Origin: Rhodocyclaceae bacterium
GTDB taxonomy: Bacteria; Pseudomonadota; Gammaproteobacteria; Burkholderiales; Rhodocyclaceae
Length of the DNA stretch: 35,838 nt
Direction of reading: 5' to 3'
Assembly (NCBI GenBank): GCA_020445785.1
Contig: JAGRFZ010000086.1
Location: 1-35,838, forward strand
Positions within the stretch are counted from its first letter, which is position 1, and each line of letters opens with the position of its first letter. The position numbers and the translations under genes were made by a program. Below are positions 31,474-35,838 of this stretch, one piece after another. The notes under the pieces are model-generated. The model was not told the origin of the DNA, did not search any database, and worked only from the letters and a program-made list of their open reading frames with translations.

Positions 31474-33717
31474 ATGCCCAACAACCATCCACGGCCCCGC
31501 TGGCTGCCTCCGACCGTCGACGCCCGGCTGCTCGCCGGCTTCGCCTTGATCGCCCTGCTGCCGACCCTCCTGGCCGGCCTCGTCGGCATCCGCCTGGTGC
31601 GCACCACGATGGCCGACGAAGCCATCGACCACGCCGCCGGTCAACTGACCGTCGCCGCCGGCGCGCTCGCCCGCGAACTCGAACACCACGCGATGGCGCT
31701 GCGCGCCGCCGCGGATGGCAGCGGGCTGCAGGCGATGCTGTCCACAGCCCGGGCCGACGACCCTGCCACCGCGGACCGGGTCGCGGAAGAACTGGGCGAC
31801 TTGTTGCGCGGCCAGCCCCACTGGCAGCGACTCCGGCTGGTGGACCGCGATGGGCGGGTACTGCTGCAGGCGGACCGGGGCGCCCCCCACATCGGCGGCT
31901 TCGTCGCCACGGCTGTCGCCGCCGGTGAAATGGAGGGACTGCGTGCGGTGCACGACTCCGCCGCCGGCCAGGTGTATGTGTCGCCACTGCAGGACGACGC
32001 CGACGACGTAGCCCATCTGGCCCTCGGCGCGGCAGTGCGCGACGGCAGCGGCCGCAGCATCGCAGCCCTGCTGGTCGAAGTGCCACGAACGGCGCTGACC
32101 GACCGCCTGCCGCCCCTGTCTTCGCTGCAAGCGGCACGTTGGCATCTGCTCGACCGTTCCGGCCGCATATTGCGCTGGCAGTACGAAGCCGGCAGCAAGG
32201 TCGAGGCCCAGTTGCTGCCGGCGGTCCAGGTCGGCGACACCCTGCCTCGCGCCATCGCAGACCGTGTGATGCGCGGCGACAGTGGTCACCTCACCGACGG
32301 CAGGCGCACGGTGCTGTTTGCCGGCATCGCGCCGAAGCTCGCGATGGTGTCCAGCGCCTCGTCGCCGCTACGGTGGAGTCTGGCCGCGTCCGCGCCGAGC
32401 GACCGGCTCGGCGCGGACGCGGTGCCGACCCGGCTGTGGTTCGTCGCCCTGGCGCTGATGCTGCTACTGATGACGGCCGCTGGACTGGCATTCGCCCGTC
32501 GCCTGCTGCAACCGTGGCGAATCCTGCAGCAGCAGGCCGCGGAGATCGCCGACGGACACTTCGAACAACGCGTCGAATGCGGCCGTCGCAGCGCGCTGGC
32601 GCCCGTCGCCGACAGCATCAACCGCCTCGCCGAACGCCTGCAGGAGGCCCGCGAAAACAAGGAGGCCCTGGAGCGCCGCGCCTCACAGCAGCAGAGCGTC
32701 GCAGCGCGCCAGGGGCAGGAGCGCGCCATCGCCCTCGAGCGGGCGATGGCCGGCCTGCCCCTCGGTGTGATCCTGGCCGACCGCCAGGGTCGGGTACTAC
32801 TCGCCACCCCGCGCGCGGCCGAACTCCTCGGCGTCGCGCCGGACAGCCTGCGAGAGAGCTGGCTCCCTGCCCTGCTGCCGCCCCTCGAAACAGCGCTCGA
32901 TCGCGGCGAGGCCATGCAGTGTTCCCTGCACCGACCGCAAGGTACGCTCGAACTCGGCGTGCAGCCGGTGGCAACCGCCACCGACGGCCAGCCGAATCTC
33001 GTCGTCACCCTCGCCAAGCTCGCCAAAGCCGGTGACGACCGGCCGCCGGTGGCGGTTCCACCGGAACTCGTCCGCGAACTCGCGGCGGCCACCGCCGACA
33101 GCCTTTCGCGCCCCCTCGGCGGGATGAGCCTGATGGCGCAGACCCTGCTGCGCGACGCCACGCTGCCCCCGGGGCCGCGCAAGCACCTGGTGCGCCTGGC
33201 CGACGAACTCGAGAAGATCGCGCGCCGCCTGCAGCCACTGAGCGAACGGACGGCGGCCATCGCGCCGGAAAACCGCCCGCTCGACGCGGCGGCCGCCATC
33301 GACCGGGCGCTGGCCGAATGGACGGCCTACGCCAAGGTCCGGGATCTGCAGATCGATCGCTCGGGCCTCGCCGACGACATCCGCATCGCTGCCGATCCGC
33401 AGCACTTCGCACGGTTGCTCCACCACCTGATCGCCAACGCCTTCGATGCCATGCCCGACGGCGGCACCCTGACGCTCACCTCGCAGCCACGCGCCGACCG
33501 CCTCGAAATCGTCCTCGAAGACCGAGGCGAGGGCATCGCCGAGGCGGCGCTGCCGACCCTGTTCGATGCCTTCCAGGGCAGCCGTGGCGACCACGCCGGC
33601 CTCGGTCTCGCCAGCGTGCGCCGCATCCTGGCGGCCCAAGGCGCCGAAATCTCCGTCGCCAGCGCCGTCGGCCAAGGCACCCGGATACGCGTGTCCTGGC
33701 CGCTGGCCGACGACTGA
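31474..33717 (+). CDS. Large membrane sensor with HATPase domain, phospho-accepting His absent
   Basis: A 747-residue membrane protein. TM1 is about residues 19-41 (LLAGFALIALLPTLLAGLVGI), a long periplasmic double-PAS-like sensor runs to about 322, TM2 about 324-345 (LWFVALALMLLLMTAAGLAF), HAMP follows, then a coiled coil and a PAS (AMAGLPLGVILADRQGRVLLAT, seen as LPLGVILADRQGRVLLAT). The dimerisation helix reads ATADSLSRPLGGMSLMAQTLL; where H-E-L-R-x-P-L would be, the His position is D542 (D-S-L-S-R-P-L). The ATPase is intact: N-box LLHHLIANAFDAMPDGG, G1 EDRGEGIAEAALPTLFDAF, G2 HAGLGLASVRRIL. No response regulator gene is next to it. It may be an HK-like pseudokinase or use another His. Confidence 0.88.
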   Translation: MPNNHPRPRWLPPTVDARLLAGFALIALLPTLLAGLVGIRLVRTTMADEAIDHAAGQLTVAAGALARELEHHAMALRAAADGSGLQAMLSTARADDPATADRVAEELGDLLRGQPHWQRLRLVDRDGRVLLQADRGAPHIGGFVATAVAAGEMEGLRAVHDSAAGQVYVSPLQDDADDVAHLALGAAVRDGSGRSIAALLVEVPRTALTDRLPPLSSLQAARWHLLDRSGRILRWQYEAGSKVEAQLLPAVQVGDTLPRAIADRVMRGDSGHLTDGRRTVLFAGIAPKLAMVSSASSPLRWSLAASAPSDRLGADAVPTRLWFVALALMLLLMTAAGLAFARRLLQPWRILQQQAAEIADGHFEQRVECGRRSALAPVADSINRLAERLQEARENKEALERRASQQQSVAARQGQERAIALERAMAGLPLGVILADRQGRVLLATPRAAELLGVAPDSLRESWLPALLPPLETALDRGEAMQCSLHRPQGTLELGVQPVATATDGQPNLVVTLAKLAKAGDDRPPVAVPPELVRELAAATADSLSRPLGGMSLMAQTLLRDATLPPGPRKHLVRLADELEKIARRLQPLSERTAAIAPENRPLDAAAAIDRALAEWTAYAKVRDLQIDRSGLADDIRIAADPQHFARLLHHLIANAFDAMPDGGTLTLTSQPRADRLEIVLEDRGEGIAEAALPTLFDAFQGSRGDHAGLGLASVRRILAAQGAEISVASAVGQGTRIRVSWPLADD

Positions 33718-33750
33718 ACGGCGCCGAATGCCCAGCCCGACCGCAAGCCA

Positions 33751-33927
33751 ATGGATCCCCTCGAGCCGGTCCTGAGCGCGATCGGCGAAGCCACCGCCCA
33801 TGGGATCGGCCGCATCGTCCGCCGAAACTTCGCCCTCGACGCCAAGCAGAGCCAGCGGATCGGCGAGTACGTCGTAATCGGCGCGGTGGCGGGCGCCGCG
33901 GTGGCAGTGACGCTGCTCTTCTCGTGA
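33751..33927 (+). CDS. Small single-helix membrane protein, 58 residues
   Basis: ATG 33751 gives a 58-residue protein with a charged amphipathic N-terminal half (GRIVRRNFALDAKQSQRIGE) and a C-terminal hydrophobic helix (YVVIGAVAGAAVAVTLLFS). It lies 33 bases after the sensor gene on the same strand. Ribosome site is not strong. No family recognised. Plausible because the frame is clean and the helix well formed, but it is small. Confidence 0.45.
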   Translation: MDPLEPVLSAIGEATAHGIGRIVRRNFALDAKQSQRIGEYVVIGAVAGAAVAVTLLFS

Positions 33928-34060
33928 TTTACCCTCGTGCCGGCCTCGCCGCGCTCAGCGACCGGCGGCGGCGCCATGCTACCGTGGTCGCGGCATGGGA
34001 TCGCAGACCTTCCGCCGCCACCCCAGGCCACCCGCCCCCACCCGTCGGAGCCCAAGTCCC

Positions 34061-34768
34061 ATGATCGTCCTCCACCAGTTCGCGCCGGCCTTCGGGCTGC
34101 CCAATGCCAGCCCATTCTGCATGAAGGTGGAAACCTGGCTGCGCATCGCCGGGCTGCCGTTCACCCTCGATAACCGGGCGTCGCCGCTCAAGGCGCCGAA
34201 GGGCAAGCTGCCCTACATCGACGACGACGGCGAAACGGTCGCAGACTCCGGGATGATCATCGCCCACCTGGTGCGCAAGCACGGGGTCGATCCCGACGCC
34301 AAACTCGATGCCCACCAACGGGCGGTGGCCACCGCGTTCACGCGCCTGTTCGAAGAGCACCTGTATTGGGCGGCGATCTACACTCGCTGGATCGACGATG
34401 CCGGCTGGCTGCGCACCCGCGAGGCCTTTTTCGGTCGCCTGCCGCCGCCGCTGCGCCAGTTGGTCCCGGCCCTGGTGCGGCGGAACATGCGCCGCCAGTT
34501 GTGGGACCAGGGCATGGGACGGCACAGTCGCGACGAGATCATGGCGCTCGGCAGCGCAGACCTCGACGCGGTCGCCGACTTTCTCGGCGACAAGCCCTTC
34601 CTGATGGGCGGTGAGGCCAGCAGCGTCGATGCCACAGCCTACGCTTTTCTCGCCAACCTGCTGTGGGCACCACCCGATTCACCGCTGCGCGAACACGGCC
34701 GCCGACGGTCGAATCTGGAGGCCTATTGCCAGCGGATGCGGGACACCTGGTTCGACCCCCCCGCCTAG
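34061..34768 (+). CDS. Glutathione-S-transferase-fold protein, failed-axon-connections/Cdr type
   Basis: A 235-residue protein with thioredoxin-like N-terminus and helical C-terminus. LHQFAPAFGLPNASPFCMKVETWLRIAGLPF, seen as NASPFCMKVETWLRIAGLPF, with one Cys, and GKLPYIDDDGETVADSGMII are the N-terminal domain motifs (cis-Pro in KLPYI); the C-terminal domain carries LMGGEASSVDATAYAFLANLLW, seen as SSVDATAYAFLANLLW, and LEAYCQRMRDTWF. These are features of the FAXC/Cdr-1 subgroup of GSTs, present in many proteobacteria. Catalysis is uncertain; detoxification is inferred. Start ATG 34061. Confidence 0.88.
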   Translation: MIVLHQFAPAFGLPNASPFCMKVETWLRIAGLPFTLDNRASPLKAPKGKLPYIDDDGETVADSGMIIAHLVRKHGVDPDAKLDAHQRAVATAFTRLFEEHLYWAAIYTRWIDDAGWLRTREAFFGRLPPPLRQLVPALVRRNMRRQLWDQGMGRHSRDEIMALGSADLDAVADFLGDKPFLMGGEASSVDATAYAFLANLLWAPPDSPLREHGRRRSNLEAYCQRMRDTWFDPPA

Positions 34769-34769
34769 G

Positions 34770-34782
34770 CGTCCGGCGGACG
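34770..34782. terminator. Small hairpin at the end of the GST-like gene
   Basis: CGTCC-GGC-GGACG directly after the stop, in a 166-base gap between convergent genes that otherwise shows nothing I can call. Confidence 0.35.
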
Positions 34783-34934
34783 TGCGCAATCGCTGCGGGC
34801 GAGGGCGACAGCGCAGGGACAGACTCGGTCGGACTCGCGCACCGTGGCGCGGCACCACGCGATGATGGTCGCCGATGGTCCGTCTCGCCACCGGCAGCGC
34901 AGGTCGGCCGCGGGCCCGGCACGGTCCTGGCGCT

Positions 34935-35838
34935 TCAAGCCGCCTCCGAACGCGCCAGCTCGTCGAGCGCACGCTGCAGCGCTTCGCATTCCAAGTCGAA
35001 ACCGCGGCGCGCTTCGTCGAAGTAGGCATCCCAACCATCCCGGTCGAGGGCGCGACGGTAATCGGGTTCGATCTGTAGGGTCTGAATCGCCAGGATGAGG
35101 TCGGCGGCGCGCCGCCGCAGAGCCGACAGCACCGATTCCAGGGTCGCCCGGTCGCCGGCGTCTTCGCCGTCGGGCGGCGCCCCCGGCAACGAATCGATCT
35201 CGTGCAGCAGTTGTCGCAGCGCCGCGACGTCACGGCCGCGGAATGCCTTCTGGACGCGCACGAATCGATCCTGGGCGGCAGCCTTGTCGGCCTCGCCGAC
35301 GCGATCCGGATGGCAGCGCATCGCCGCACTGCGGTACAGGCGCTTGAGTTCATCGGCGGTCCTTGCATCCATCTCCGGCAACGGCGCGTCGTCACCGTCG
35401 ACCGTTTCGCGATAGGACTGCTCCTCGTCGGCTGCTCTGCGGGCAGCGGCGACGTCGTCCGCATCCCGGCTGATCTCGGCGCGACGTCGGGCCAGTTCGT
35501 GGCGCAGCCGCAAGCAGTCGGCCAGACACCGGCCGAGGGCGCGGAACTGGGCGAGCTGGAAGGCTTGCAGGCTGCGCTGCATCTCGGCTTCCCGCTCGGC
35601 GAGTTCGACGATGCGGGTTTCGACATCGGCGATCTTGCGCCGCAAGTCGTCACAGGCCGGATCAGCGACGATGGCCGGTGTGGGCACCGGCCCGGCCGCC
35701 GGCGTCGAAACGCCGGCTTCGGCTTCGGCTTCGGCTTCGGCTTCGGCTTCGGCTTCGGCTTCGGCTTCGGCTTCGGCTTCGGCCTCCGCTTCGGCTTCGG
35801 CTACGGCGTCCGCCGCGGCGTCGGCCACCGCGTCGGCG
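34935..35838 (-). CDS. J-domain protein with Glu-Ala repeat tract (N-terminus outside window or at GTG 35828)
   Basis: The frame is open to the edge of the window, so the N-terminus may be cut; GTG 35828 is the last visible candidate start, giving 297 residues. It begins with an Ala/Glu low-complexity tract, then a long coiled coil (from RRKIADVETRIVELAEREAEM to ELARRRAEISRDADDVAAAR). The J-domain is in the second half: DELKRLYRSAAMRCHPDRVGEADKAAAQDRFVRVQKAF, seen as LKRLYRSAAMRCHPDRVG, with the H-P-D motif. The C-terminal part is helical and acidic. A J-domain without the other DnaJ domains suggests a specialised partner of an Hsp70. Function unknown. Confidence 0.82.
   Translation of the reverse strand, partial: ADAVADAAADAVAEAEAEAEAEAEAEAEAEAEAEAEAEAEAGVSTPAAGPVPTPAIVADPACDDLRRKIADVETRIVELAEREAEMQRSLQAFQLAQFRALGRCLADCLRLRHELARRRAEISRDADDVAAARRAADEEQSYRETVDGDDAPLPEMDARTADELKRLYRSAAMRCHPDRVGEADKAAAQDRFVRVQKAFRGRDVAALRQLLHEIDSLPGAPPDGEDAGDRATLESVLSALRRRAADLILAIQTLQIEPDYRRALDRDGWDAYFDEARRGFDLECEALQRALDELARSEAA
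35715..35780 (-). repeat. Eleven perfect copies of a hexanucleotide (GAAGCC on minus strand)
   Basis: A 66-base perfect hexamer microsatellite with several diverged copies on the far side, coding for Glu-Ala dipeptides. The period keeps the frame, so slippage would lengthen or shorten the EA tract only. Confidence 0.9.

Noticed and set aside
30272-32137. Minus-strand open frame of 621 codons
   Set aside because: Antisense to the secreted-protein gene and the sensor gene, and passes through the strong terminator hairpin at 31353-31376.
35701-35810. CRISPR-like repeat array
   Set aside because: The repeats are a 6-base microsatellite within a coding frame with no spacers.

Overview
The window reads as chromosomal DNA of a high-GC (clearly above 60% by eye, not computed), aerobic, probably flagellated proteobacterium, most likely beta or gamma. 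This rests on family content (PiuC-type hydroxylase, AzlCD, CpxRA with a Spy-like protein, CbpA/CbpM, bufferin operon), on a near-consensus sigma28 promoter before a chemotaxis receptor, and on two near-consensus sigma32 promoters. No rRNA, tRNA, insertion sequence, prophage or CRISPR array is visible. Coding density is high and many genes overlap by 4-8 bases. Long open frames opposite real genes are GC shadows and are left out.

Layout. 1-3.0 kb: iron-uptake cluster with the 3' part of a TonB-dependent receptor, a PiuC-type Fe(II)/2-oxoglutarate hydroxylase and an FMN-dependent alpha-hydroxy-acid oxidase. 3.0-4.0 kb: AzlC/AzlD amino-acid exporter (minus). 4.0-6.7 kb: an unrecognised 313-residue protein, a 106-residue orphan and a helix-hairpin-helix protein with a Lys/Ala/Pro repeat linker. 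6.9-11.0 kb: RND efflux transporter and its periplasmic adaptor (minus). 11.2-12.9 kb: methyl-accepting chemotaxis protein with a CxxCH motif in its sensor domain and a sigma28-type promoter. 12.9-17.4 kb: envelope-stress block, a CpxA-like kinase and CpxR-like regulator divergent from a Spy/CpxP-like chaperone and two related exported proteins; CpxR-type boxes lie in the divergent region. 17.4-22.3 kb: a DUF2520-type Rossmann protein, a second CxxCH sensor (PAS/GAF diguanylate cyclase) and an HDOD protein.

22.3-26.2 kb: a carboxylesterase, a small membrane protein, and a complete bufferin (bufABCD) operon: precursor BufA1 (DUF2282), DUF692 iron oxidase BufB, DUF2063 partner BufC and DoxX-like BufD, the machinery of a ribosomally made copper-binding peptide. 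26.2-29.9 kb: proteostasis island, three small heat-shock proteins divergent from cbpA-cbpM and an M48 (HtpX-like) protease, driven by two back-to-back sigma32 promoters. 29.9-30.3 kb: non-coding stretch with a structured array of short direct and inverted repeats. 30.3-35.8 kb: an unrecognised secreted protein followed by a strong hairpin, a large membrane sensor with a histidine-kinase-type ATPase domain but no recognisable phospho-accepting His, a 58-residue membrane protein, a glutathione-S-transferase-fold protein, and a J-domain protein with a Glu-Ala hexanucleotide repeat that runs off the window.

A common theme is envelope and metal/redox stress: iron acquisition, copper-peptide synthesis, Cpx-type envelope surveillance, heat-shock chaperones, and two putative haem-c sensors feeding chemotaxis and c-di-GMP. 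That link is inference from gene content.
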